A stretch of DNA of 10,792 nucleotides. It comes from Ichthyophonus hoferi (lineage: Eukaryota > Opisthokonta > Ichthyosporea > Ichthyophonida > Ichthyophonidae). This document shows positions 1 to 7,179 of the stretch, piece by piece (the stretch's first letter is position 1; each line of letters opens with the position of its first letter). The notes below the pieces were generated by a model. It was not told the origin of the DNA, did no database searches, and saw only the letters and a program-made list of their open reading frames with translations. The stretch lies in assembly GCA_002751075.1 (NCBI GenBank), contig NAOQ01000200.1, positions 98,240 through 109,031 of the forward strand, read 5' to 3'. The position numbers and the translations under genes are program-made.

Positions 1-92
1 GGTAATAGTAATGGTAATGGTAATAGTAATGGTAATGGTAATAGTAATAGTAATAGTAATAGTAATAGTAATAGTAATAGTAATAGTATTTG
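1..92. repeat. RGTAAT hexanucleotide microsatellite at left edge
   Basis: The tract is built of GGTAAT and AGTAAT units, mixed in the first 50 bases and then almost pure AGTAAT. It runs off the left end, so its true length is unknown. It translates as an artificial Met/Val/Ile repeat, which is not a gene. Confidence 0.95.
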
Positions 93-154
93 TATTAGTA
101 ATACACGATGGGCGCATAAATATGCATGTATGGATGCAGCCCATTAAGTGTATA

Positions 155-318
155 CATACTATCATACGTGCATATACATACATATATACAAACACACAAA
201 CACACTTACATGCATGCATGCATACATACACACATTCACACATACACACAGATACATAAATACACACATACATATCTACATACATTAAATATATATACAT
301 ATACATATACATACATAA
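155..318. repeat. CATA/CACA/TATA microsatellite
   Basis: About 160 bases of CATA, ACAC, TGCA and ATATAC units, imperfect throughout. Its right edge abuts the proposed exon 18, whose 5' splice site (GTATGT on the minus strand) is made of the repeat itself. Open frames on the plus strand here are His/Thr/Tyr repeat artefacts. Confidence 0.9.
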
Positions 319-487
319 GATAGGTCTATATCACTAAAATCAGGAAGAGTGCCAGAATAGTACGGTAAATCAACTGTTTTATCTTCATTTGTTATACTTG
401 GCTTATTAAAACAAAAGGCTTTAGCGTTGTTGAGTTCAATGATGTATTTACCCTCATTGTCCGCGAGGGTTGTTACATATGATCTCC
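315..487 (-). CDS. Exon 18 of proposed gene (last exon seen)
   Basis: The block codes 57 residues after a split Gly codon (one base from exon 17, two here). Landmarks are SYVTTLADNEGKY near the start, an FCF motif and a Cys, then an acidic end with PYYSGTLPDFSD. ADNEGKYIIEL has the look of a beta strand-turn-strand in an Ig-like or filamin-like fold. The acceptor is ATCACAG|GG, with little pyrimidine tract. The donor is TAT|GTATGT, formed by the neighbouring microsatellite. If that donor is not used, the frame runs on into the repeat for nine residues to a TAA, so this could instead be the terminal exon. The codon pattern and composition are clearly unlike the surrounding AT-rich DNA. Confidence 0.65.
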
Positions 488-831
488 CTGTGATTATTAA
501 GTACTCGTTAATACATATGCATATGCTTATCTATCTAACCAGTTATTTCATATAACTTTATCTGAATCAATCATACATACAACTGGCATGGCGGTAGATT
601 ACAGGATAGGTTATCGAAAGATGATTGGTAAAGGAAGTTACCACCTTACCATATATACAAAGCGAGCTAGTTTAAAGTATGCAATACATCTGATTGGTAG
701 CTAAAATACATTCCATAGCTATTAAATATGCAGAACCATTAATCTCACCGTATTGTATTATAACAAAAATAGTAAATATATTTGCTTTGCCATTTTTTGA
801 TGTAGCTGTCCCATTCTAATATATTTATCTA

Positions 832-1049
832 TTTATGTATGTATGTAATACAATAAAATATAATAGATGACAATACAATACAATACAAGAAAATATAATA
901 CAATATAATATAATACAATATAACTCAACTCAATACAATAAAATCAAATACATATAATATAAGATAATATAATACAATACAATACAAGATAATAAAAGAT
1001 AACATAATACAATACAACACAATGTAATACAACAAAATATAACATACTA
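832..1049. repeat. Degenerate AATAC/AATAT pentanucleotide array
   Basis: About 220 bases of AATAC, AATAT and related five-base units with occasional AAGAT or ACTCA variants. It fills part of the 671-nt intron between exons 17 and 18. Related arrays lie in two other introns of the same gene. The rest of that intron (488-831 and 1050-1158) shows no coding block I trust. Confidence 0.85.
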
Positions 1050-1158
1050 GCCTATCGGGTATATAAGTCTTTACAAAGAAAAAGACAGACAAAACGAAGA
1101 GCCAATAAGAGGACAAGTAGTGGAAGGCATTTAACCAATGAAAAACAATCACACCCAC

Positions 1159-1276
1159 CTCCAAAGGTCAATCGTTTGCCATTCTTATCACACTTCTCCA
1201 CTTCAACCAAGACACTGGATTGGTTACAAGTCACAAGGCGGCCAGTAGGACCTGTTTGGGAAACTGATAATTCATA
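1159..1276 (-). CDS. Exon 17 of proposed gene
   Basis: One of the clearest exons. A classic pyrimidine tract (plus-strand purine run about 1281-1323) ends in TACACAG, and the exon then codes 39 residues plus one base before donor GGAG|GTGGGT. It begins YELSVSQTGPTGRLV and continues with VEVEKCDKNGKRLTFGG. Alternating hydrophobic residues, two Cys and the D-K-N-G-K turn suggest beta strands of an Ig-like or filamin-like fold. Phase 0 at entry fits exon 16, and phase 1 at exit fits exon 18 (G+GG gives Gly). The frame stays open past the donor, but the residues there lose protein character. Confidence 0.75.
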
Positions 1277-1484
1277 CTGTGTACAAGAAAGAAAGAGAGA
1301 GAGAAAGGGAAAGATAGATAGATCAAAGAAAGACAAAAATATTAGTATGATGTTGTGTACGTAAAACAAAGAAAACAGAGAAAGAATGTGAATTTTATAA
1401 AAAGAAAAATACTTTATGGATCAGTTGGCTGGAAGCACTGCTATTGTATAGCAACTCTTTGTAACTTCTTGATTAAAATAAATA

Positions 1485-1540
1485 TTGCATTGGATTATAT
1501 TGTATGGTATGGTATGGTATGGCATTGTATTACACTATCT
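1485..1540. repeat. Short TATGG/TATTG pentanucleotide tract
   Basis: Four TATGG units followed by TATTG-type units. This is the complement of the CCATA/CAATA units of the other arrays in the window. It lies in the 375-nt intron between exons 16 and 17. Confidence 0.8.
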
Positions 1541-1651
1541 TATTACATGTACAAATCTCAATTACTAGATCATATGCCTAAATACAGTGAATCAATTGAC
1601 AAATACATGTCGCAAGCCCCACAAAAAAAGACGTGAACATGCATACTGTAC

Positions 1652-1756
1652 CCGGTTATATTGGTCCAATAGGATGACGGGGTATGTTTTTGTAAAGGTA
1701 TCCAGTGGTGGGACTCTTCCTTGTTTTAATTCTTTGGCATAATTATTAAAGATATT
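1652..1756 (-). CDS. Exon 16 of proposed gene
   Basis: A 105-nt block of exactly 35 codons, phase 0 at both ends. It starts NIFNNYAKELKQGR, then has VPPLDTFTKTYPV and ends ILLDQYNR. The acceptor is CCAATCAG with a CTAAC branch-like sequence about 27 bases upstream of the exon. The donor is CGG|GTACAG, weaker than consensus; the nearby CA|GTATGC is an alternative. The first third looks helical and the rest beta. The mixture of charged and aromatic residues in a long stop-free frame is unlike intronic DNA here. I do not recognise the family. Confidence 0.72.
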
Positions 1757-2067
1757 CTGATTGGATAAGTAATGGCATACAGTTAGTTAAAGTCAAATCA
1801 TAGGTCAAAATAACAACGCTTGATTGCTTCAATGAATTATCTAGTATTGACTGACTAAATAAACAACATATCTATATATAAACATAAAAGATATGTCTTG
1901 ATTGGATATACATATACACAGTAAAGGGAAAATAAATACATTCAAGTAAACCCAGACTGAGTATACAAACGCGACAAAAAGGATATAAAAAGATAGGCCA
2001 ATATATAACGAGGGATAAATTTAATAAAAAATATAGGGAGAGAACATATATATAGATTAATTCTTAC

Positions 2068-2165
2068 CTCGTTATAGATATCAGCGAGATGTACAGACAA
2101 ACATATAATAGCCAATATAGGGTCATCGTCATCATCTTTCAGAGATATCTTGAATAGAACATGGT
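2068..2165 (-). CDS. Exon 15 of proposed gene
   Basis: Codes 32 residues after a split Asp codon (G from exon 14, AC here): HVLFKISLK, five Asp in a row, then PILAIICLSVHLADIYNE. The donor GAG|GTAAGA is near consensus. The acceptor TACATAG is pyrimidine-poor and sits at the edge of a 91-bp tandem duplication, so a second copy of it lies upstream. The Asp run followed by a hydrophobic stretch of about 12 residues is striking. The stretch is too short for a clear transmembrane helix and more probably forms a buried helix. Exit phase 0 fits exon 16. Confidence 0.6.
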
Positions 2166-2330
2166 CTATGTATATAGGGTCCGTTTGATACAGTATAGTA
2201 TAGGTGATTGTTAGTAAATACACTATAGTATATTATAGTATTATGTAGAAAATAATCTATGTATATATAGGGTACATTTGAACGTTTTATGTAGTATAGT
2301 ATAGGTTGCTGTTAGTAAAGATACTAATAT
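2150..2330. repeat. 91-bp tandem duplication, two copies plus a worn third
   Basis: A segment starting at CTATGTATAT (2166) and containing GTATAGTATAGG and GTTAGTAAA recurs 91 bases later (2257 onward). A shorter and more worn relative, with GAGTAGAACGTGC, is near 2413-2445. The unit spans the proposed 3' splice site of exon 15 but not the bulk of the exon. Confidence 0.7.
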
Positions 2331-2604
2331 AATATAATACAGTGTAGTCTAATACAATATAGTGCATTATAGTATATGGATAAAGATATCCTTGTAGGAT
2401 TTGTATATCTATCCTTGAGTAGAACGTGCATAGATATATGTGATATATGTACTTAAACGTAAATAAGGCGCTTTATTTCATATTACAAGAAGTGTATAAT
2501 TACGGATATAAAATGTAATACCTTAATAGTTTATTTATATTATTAGTACCTGTACATATTAAACTATAAAATGCATTTATGATTTTAATATAGCTTTGCT
2601 CATC

Positions 2605-2748
2605 GGTTACTGGTATGGTATGATATGATATGATAAAATATAGTCCAATTAATATAATCTAAAAGTATATCATACTCTCTTACAGTGTATACTACCATAC
2701 AATATAATGCAATATAATACAATATAATACAATACAATGCACTATATT
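2605..2748. repeat. Pentanucleotide arrays in opposite orientations
   Basis: TATGG/TATGA units at about 2610-2635 face CCATA/CAATA/CAATG units at about 2693-2748. The two can pair as an imperfect hairpin with a loop of about 60 bases. They lie in the 597-nt intron between exons 14 and 15, just beyond exon 14's donor. Confidence 0.75.
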
Positions 2749-2762
2749 CTAGTACAACACAC

Positions 2763-2820
2763 CATTCATATCCTCTGTAACCTGTGACATCTCCTGCAGG
2801 GTTTGGTGCTGAACTTCAAC
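2763..2820 (-). CDS. Exon 14 of proposed gene
   Basis: A 58-nt block coding VEVQHQTLQEMSQVTEDMN plus one base. The acceptor is excellent: a T/C tract on the minus strand (purine run at plus 2823-2836) ending TCTCTTAG. The donor AATG|GTGTGT is acceptable; an internal CAG|GTTACA is an alternative but would not fit the phase of exon 15. Leu/Met/Val spacing and the many Gln/Glu suggest an amphipathic helix continuing from exon 13. The other two frames are closed or meet a stop inside the block. Confidence 0.65.
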
Positions 2821-3402
2821 CTAAGAGAGAAAAAAATTATTAAAAAAGAGAAAGAGGGAGGGAGGTATACTATACCAGGATATGTCTATGAATGAATAAA
2901 TGTGTGTATGTATGTATGCATTTATCTGCATAAAGATTGGGTGTGCGCACTTTTAAATGGTAGCGGTGGTTGGCTGTGTTTATATAATGCATATCTATCC
3001 AGTAAATAGAGTTATATAAAAGGAAATCGCTATACGCGTTGGTTTATTTATAAATTAAATCCAGATTAATAACCAACCCCTTCTTTTCAAAACCTCTCTG
3101 CAATTATGGCATAAAAAAGTGCATCAATACACTAGTTCTGACGCCCAATTTCAATACACACCTGACTGTTAGTGATCAAAATGTAAATTAATTGACCTCA
3201 GGTTACTAAGCAATGGATTTTCTCATAGAAGAGTAGTATAAATAGTTAATATCTCATATGCTCAACAGTAGTCTAGAAGGTATTTTAATAGATTAATAAG
3301 AAATACACCATATCAGGTAGAACGGTATGTGATGAATGGTACATGCTAAATTGACACCCTGCCATATAGTTGGACCATGGGAATGTTCATACTTATATAC
3401 AC
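2821..3402 (-). other. Intron between exons 13 and 14
   Basis: A 582-nt stretch with a short TGTATG repeat near 2903-2920 and otherwise AT-rich DNA. A minus-strand block near 2940-2985 is briefly open (about 18 residues) but lacks convincing splice sites, so I do not call it. Confidence 0.5.
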
Positions 3403-3475
3403 AATATGAATACGCGTATTTGCTTCAGTAATGTCAATAAGAATCTCAATAATAATATCAATATATCTGTCAGTC
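3403..3475 (-). CDS. Exon 13 of proposed gene
   Basis: Codes 24 residues after a split Lys codon: TDRYIDIIIEIL, then IDITEANTRIHI. A long pyrimidine-rich tract lies upstream (plus 3486-3530). Two AGs end it: CTGCAG and, four bases on, GTCAG. Only the second fits exon 12 in phase. The donor ATT|GTGTAT is weak; a GTATGA site 9 nt further on would change phase. Alternating Ile and acidic residues suggest an amphipathic helix. The frame continues open past the donor to a stop near 3346, so the exact end is uncertain. Confidence 0.5.
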
Positions 3476-3608
3476 CTGACTGCAGTTAAAGGTAAGAGAG
3501 TATGCAGAGTATAGGAGAAAAACTGAGACAACTGAATAGCTAGGTTGATGTCATATTAGTTTTTAACTTATCATATTATATGATATATCAAAGTCAAGTA
3601 AACCTTAC

Positions 3609-3648
3609 TTGTAACTATTACTATAGACACCACTGTGGCATGTGGCAT
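3609..3648 (-). CDS. Exon 12 of proposed gene (40 nt)
   Basis: A small block coding ATCHSGVYSNSY between split codons. The donor ACAA|GTAAGG is strong. The acceptor AACGTAAG is poor in pyrimidines, though a TTAAC branch-like sequence is close. It was chosen because it links exon 11 (phase 1) to exon 13 (phase 2) without a stop. A second frame, beginning MPHATVVSIVIVT, is also open and would make it a possible first exon, but then it would not fit exon 13's better acceptor. Confidence 0.35.
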
Positions 3649-3761
3649 CTTACGTTAATATAAATAACTAACCTAAATATATATAATTCTTAATATTCAA
3701 AGAGTTGTACTAGCAACCAAATCAAATAACAGGATTCTAAATAATAATGCTTTACCCTTAC

Positions 3762-3787
3762 CATGAATATAGAAATTTTCAATACTA
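3762..3787 (-). CDS. Exon 11 of proposed gene (26-nt microexon)
   Basis: A 26-nt block coding SIENFYIH between split codons. The donor CATG|GTAAGG is strong and the acceptor ATAACGTTAG is moderate. It rests on phase fit and splice signals only, since eight residues carry no family information. Without it the phases of exons 10 and 12 do not meet. Confidence 0.25.
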
Positions 3788-4195
3788 CTAACGTTATAAA
3801 GTGTGGTATAATTTGTGTTTTAATATAATCTACGTTCGGCGTATACTCTGTTTATTTAACTTAATATAATGTTAATACGGGGGACTTAAAAATATTGATT
3901 GGTTGAGTTGCATTTAATATAGTGATATGATTGGTTTCATATATTTAGACGAACCATTATGTTGTTAGAGTTGCGGTGATTTGATAATCTTAGTATACCC
4001 ATATCATATCGCTGGTTTATATAAAATTGGGTCCAAATATTGCTGTGAACAATATTTAAATAGTTACATATTTTTATATAAAAAAATTTAAAAATGGCTA
4101 TAGCTATCTAAAATAATAAAATACAGTGACTATAATAAATAATCTTAATAAATATGATTTTATTTCTTAGATTTTTTAGATATTTAATAACACAC
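3788..4195 (-). other. Intron between exons 10 and 11
   Basis: A 408-nt AT-rich stretch in which I see no convincing coding block, repeat family copy or RNA gene. Confidence 0.45.
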
Positions 4196-4296
4196 CTTAG
4201 GGTTTGCCCCGTTGATATACAATTGTAAACTAAGTAGATACCGCTGATATCCGCGATTAGATGGGAATATTCCCTCCCGGCTTCACCATCACCACA
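4196..4296 (-). CDS. Exon 10 of proposed gene, PKD-like segment
   Basis: Codes 33 residues plus two bases: CGDGEAGREYSHLIADISG, then IYLVYNCISTGQTL. The order GDG, then a Ser-His pair, then G-I-Y-x-V followed by an N and S-rich turn matches how PKD domains usually end (GDG, HxY, GxYxV). The acceptor ATAATCCAG and donor CTAAG|GTGTGT are good. The segment is visibly GC-richer than its flanks. The aromatic residue that usually precedes GDG is not seen, and exon 9 supplies a short first half only. The PKD call is a resemblance, not an alignment. Confidence 0.62.
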
Positions 4297-4507
4297 CTGG
4301 ATTATTTCACAGTGGCCCATTTAAAATTTGAAAATTTAAAAGTGAAAATATTATATAATAAATGTATTAAATATTCAAATATTAAAAAAATCTATAGTAA
4401 AAATAATCTGGCCTTTTGTAATAACTTTTCAAAAAATAATGACATATCCATTCACTAATCTGTACTAATTATGACTGATAAGTAGAATAGACTAATATAT
4501 TTAATAC

Positions 4508-4560
4508 AATATAATCATTTAAAAAATTGAATGTGACCGAGGGTTTTATACTAGGTATGA
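4508..4560 (-). CDS. Exon 9 of proposed gene
   Basis: Codes IPSIKPSVTFNFLNDYI after a split Val codon. The SVTFNF strand would fit the first half of a PKD-type domain completed by exon 10. The acceptor GGTTATAG has a T-rich tract upstream on the minus strand and the correct phase for exon 8. A second AG a few bases on gives a different phase. The donor ATT|GTATTA is weak. The 69-nt intron to exon 8 is the shortest in the model. Confidence 0.4.
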
Positions 4561-4629
4561 CTATAACCAACCGTAACATACAAAAACCAATTAAAAAGAT
4601 TTGCATATATATATGTATATCTACACTAC

Positions 4630-4670
4630 CTAATGTATGGTATTCTAATTGGCCTTTAAGCATTACTTCC
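4630..4670 (-). CDS. Exon 8 of proposed gene (41 nt)
   Basis: Codes EVMLKGQLEYHTL between split codons, with donor TTAG|GTAGTG. The acceptor CTAAAAAG is unconvincing and was picked because its phase fits exon 7. The open frame extends upstream through NCIPSYKALKR to about 4700, so a longer exon using an AAAAG acceptor there is possible, but it would break the phase with exon 7. Confidence 0.3.
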
Positions 4671-4942
4671 CTTTTTAGTGCTTTATATGAAGGTATGCAG
4701 TTTGCTTTTAAGGGATAACATATATTATATAGAAACAGGGTACTTATTTAACCAATAATTTTAAAATGTTTATTTCTAGTTGTTTTCTCTCCCATTACAA
4801 AACGGTCAATATTCTAAATCAGTTTTTATAATTTACAGTGGTGATATTCAAGGTTGGGGTAGAATAATGTGTGTGAAATAACTTAAAACGATTGTTAAAA
4901 AACATCAGTAGAATGATTGTTAAAAACACAAATAAACATCTT

Positions 4943-4946
4943 AAAA
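4943..4946 (-). terminator. Pol III T-tract terminator of tRNA-Tyr
   Basis: Four T residues on the minus strand, separated from the tRNA discriminator base by a 10-nt trailer. A run of five (4922-4926) further on could act as backup. Confidence 0.75.
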
Positions 4947-4956
4947 GATAAACTAA

Positions 4957-5040
4957 TCCGCCGAGCCGGATTCGAACCAGCGACCTAGAGATGACAGTTA
5001 CCACTACAGTCTCCCGCTCTGCCAACTGAGCTATCAGCGG
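4957..5040 (-). tRNA. tRNA-Tyr (anticodon GTA) with an 11-nt intron
   Basis: The gene reads as a full cloverleaf. The acceptor CCGCTGA pairs with TCGGCGG (one G-T), followed by discriminator A. D arm GCTC/GAGC, anticodon stem GGAGA/TCTCT and T arm GCTGG/CCGGC all close. The anticodon GTA is at 5005-5007. An 11-nt intron (4993-5003) follows the purine after the anticodon, the canonical nuclear position; eukaryotic tRNA-Tyr genes usually carry an intron there. C1-G72 and A73 are the known tyrosine identity features of eukaryotes. Internal promoters fit consensus: box A TAGCTCAGTTGG and box B GGTTCGAATCC. It lies inside the intron between exons 7 and 8 of the proposed gene, in the same direction. 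It shows no sign of decay. Confidence 0.96.
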
Positions 5041-5077
5041 ATTTGTAAAGTATGCTATTGCATTAATGTAATAAACC

Positions 5078-5085
5078 ATGCAAAT
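5078..5085 (-). promoter_or_regulatory. Octamer motif ATTTGCAT upstream of tRNA-Tyr
   Basis: A perfect octamer sequence begins 38 bases upstream of the tRNA 5' end, reading ATTTGCAT on the tRNA strand. Octamers act in some snRNA and tRNA-Sec promoters, usually further upstream. In DNA this AT-rich, a chance match is quite possible. Confidence 0.2.
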
Positions 5086-5169
5086 ATGAAATAAAAAACA
5101 GTAAGAATTGCCAAATTATGCCATGCCTAGAAAGTGGATTGCATACAACCCTATTATAAATGGAATTAC

Positions 5170-5254
5170 TTAAACATACAGTTTACAGGACCAATTAAAA
5201 TAGTTATTAATTTATAATTGCATAGAAGATCACACAACGCTTGTAACATGGCAT
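5170..5254 (-). CDS. Exon 7 of proposed gene
   Basis: Codes AMLQALCDLLCNYKL, then ITILIGPVNCMF, with split codons at both ends. Three Cys and a run of aliphatic residues give it a protein-like look. The acceptor is TTCATATAAAG after a T-rich stretch, and the donor TTTAA|GTAATT is moderate. Entry phase 1 fits the preferred donor of exon 6. The frame is open upstream past the acceptor too, but there it becomes Tyr/Ile-rich and less convincing. The tRNA gene begins 130 bases beyond its 3' end. Confidence 0.42.
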
Positions 5255-5754
5255 CTTTATATGAAATACAAGCATGAATGTACATTATGTAGCTTATATA
5301 TACATAAATTTCTTTAGTTGCACGCGTACATGTAAATTTCACACATCCAAACTCCAAACACATTCAATGGTTACAATTTGATATTCATGGCTTATTTGCA
5401 TTCTAATCTTGCAGTTTTGTGTTTAAAATTCTTTTTTACAAGATAAAATGTCTAGATTTGAAATTTTTAACTCAATCTACAGTGTAGACATAGTTGCCAA
5501 CTATGTATTGAGATTTTCTGGTTGAATTTAAATGGCCAATTTACTTAGAATCAAACAAATATAAGTTTTTTTCATTAGTACAGTTATATATAATTGCTGC
5601 AACTCGACAGGTTTCTGTCCATCGCTTGGCTACAATAATATTCAGTATTACAATATTATTTATTTCACACTCACCCCAATAGCAAAATAATATTTTAGTA
5701 ACTGCCCAAATGGAAAAGTAGGAATTAAATCTAACTTATGCTAAAGTGGGTTAC
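5255..5754 (-). other. Intron between exons 6 and 7
   Basis: A 500-nt AT-rich stretch. A minus-strand block near 5312-5365 with several Cys (FGCVKFTCTRATK) is briefly open, but I find no phase-compatible splice pair for it. No repeat copy or RNA gene is seen. Confidence 0.4.
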
Positions 5755-5874
5755 AGGGTTCTAAAAATCTGATACGAACATAGCCATTAATCAGAATATG
5801 ACTGTTGTCACAAATAATACTGACAACCTGCACAGTGTTATTGATTATACTCGATTCAATAATCGTATCAACAC
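5755..5874 (-). CDS. Exon 6 of proposed gene
   Basis: A 120-nt block coding 39 residues between split codons: VDTIIESSIINNTVQ, VVSIICDNSHILIN, GYVRIRFLEP. The acceptor is GCAATTCAG. The donor CCCT|GTAACC is chosen over an internal C|GTATCA; both leave phase 1. The pattern V-x-I-x-C-x-N followed some ten residues later by alternating hydrophobics resembles the opening of REJ modules (I-x-C-x-x-N-C), but the second Cys is missing. The other two frames close within the block. The upstream intron begins with repeat copy 1, which may overlap the acceptor. Confidence 0.58.
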
Positions 5875-5879
5875 CTGAA

Positions 5880-6320
5880 TTGCAATGTGTTCAAACAAGA
5901 ATATTTAATTAACTGGGTATATCTTTATATAACTATAATCATTTGGTATTATTGTAATTATTATTACATATTGTACCCTGGGAAAATGGCTAATGCGATC
6001 TATCCATGTTAGATGGCAATAAAAGATGACCATTTATTAAAATAAAACCAGCCAATGGTAGAGATCGTGCAACTAATTTCAGATCATACATTTTAGGGCT
6101 CAAATATCACATTATTTAGGCATCCTGCCTATGACAAGTCCTGATGACTTGTTTAATAATAAAAAAACGTGTCTTGGCATAGCTGTGCTCCGTGCATGAA
6201 AAGGGACACGTTTAAACGCCCCTTAATTTGGCATTCTCTTCCCTTCTAAACGAATATAGGTCACAAGAACGCTCTTGTCTCTACCTCCTATTAGAAACAC
6301 AACGCAATAACCATTCTAGT
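5880..6320 (+). repeat. Interspersed repeat family 1, copy 1 (SINE-like)
   Basis: Roughly 400 bases match a second copy at 6602-7045 in the same orientation, at an estimated two-thirds to three-quarters identity by eye. Both contain a tRNA-like head: CAGCCAATGGTAGAG (6049-6063, box A-like) and GGCTCAAATATC (6097-6108, box B-like). Two hairpins follow (6117-6131 and 6134-6152), then a region with AACGCCCCTT and CTAAACGAATATAGGT. Unusually for a SINE, about 150 bases of shared sequence precede the box A. There is no coding capacity. It lies antisense in the intron between exons 5 and 6. Confidence 0.7.
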
Positions 6321-6557
6321 ATAGGTTAAAAATACTCAGACAAGAAGCTACATGAAGTTTGCTTAAGATAAATATTATTTTCTAGTTCACCATTCATTAC
6401 TAACACAATTCAAAGTTAAGAATATAACTTTTCAGAGTATACATATTACTGTTTTATCATTTTAATTGGGATTATAGGTGCTTATTATAATATATGGGTA
6501 CAACAGTAATAATGATTTACTAGTATACAGTTAGGGATGCTCCTACTAAGCAGTCAC

Positions 6558-6600
6558 CATGTTGATTATTTTCATATTCCTTCTTCATAATGTTTATGCC
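6558..6600 (-). CDS. Exon 5 of proposed gene (43 nt), uncertain
   Basis: Codes GINIMKKEYENNQH plus one base. The acceptor is strong (AACCCTCTACCCAG), and donor CATG|GTGACT gives phase 1, fitting exon 6. The frame remains open past this donor to about 6520. This block sits at the same place relative to repeat copy 2 as exon 6 does to copy 1, with faint sequence similarity, so it may be an old duplicate of exon 6's beginning instead of a used exon. Confidence 0.35.
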
Positions 6601-6601
6601 C

Positions 6602-7045
6602 TGGGTAGAGGGTTAAAACAGGAATATTAAACTAATTTGAGTATTTCTTTATATAACTATAATCATTTAGTATTATTGCAATTATTATTGCATATTGTAG
6701 CCTGGGAAAATAGTTAGTGCGATCTATTGATGTTAGATGGCAATTCAAGGTGATCTATCCCAATTGAACCAGTCAATGGTAGAGGTCTTGTGACTACAAT
6801 AAGCCATTTCAGGTCACGTGTTTCGGGTTCAGATAGGATAACTCGTTGATTAGGCATCCCGCCTAAGACAAGTCATGCCCACTTGCTTAATTACAAAAGC
6901 ATTTTTTAGCATATCTGTACTTCGTGTACGGAAAGGGATACATTTAAACGCTCCTTCATTTGGTGCTTCTTCTCCTCCTAAACGAATATAGATTACAGGA
7001 GTGCTTCTATCTCTACTCATTATTTCTAACAAATAATAATAATCA
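6602..7045 (+). repeat. Interspersed repeat family 1, copy 2 (SINE-like)
   Basis: Partner of the copy at 5880-6320, with an offset of about 724 bases (AACTATAATC at 5931 and 6655). The tRNA-like boxes are better kept here: CAGTCAATGGTAGAG (6770-6784) and GGTTCAGATAGG (6826-6837), with a perfect GTGAC/GTCAC stem between them. The hairpins are at 6850-6866 and 6868-6886. The minus-strand open frame across its middle is a by-product. Weak similarity continues toward 7130, which suggests the pair arose by duplication of a longer segment. Confidence 0.7.
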
Positions 7046-7179
7046 AATTGGATAGAAACACTCGTTAATTATTTATGTGTACCAAGTTGGTATTGTACTT
7101 ATAGATAATTCATGTTTTTATAATTTTACCATAACAATCAGTTGATCAACTCTATCGGTTTATGATAACACAGTAATAA

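Noticed and set aside
11-323. Two plus-strand open frames with start codons
   Set aside because: They are low-complexity translations of the RGTAAT and CATA microsatellites.
925-1164. 79-residue minus-strand open frame
   Set aside because: Most of it is a Leu/Tyr/Ile/Cys repeat made by the pentanucleotide array. Only the first few codons overlap exon 17 and they are in another frame.
4819-5079. 86-residue minus-strand open frame with AQLAERETVVVTVISR
   Set aside because: It is the translation of the tRNA-Tyr gene and its flanks, a common artefact of tRNA loci.
6850-7032. 60-residue minus-strand open frame
   Set aside because: It lies wholly within repeat copy 2, is absent from copy 1, and shows no splice context.
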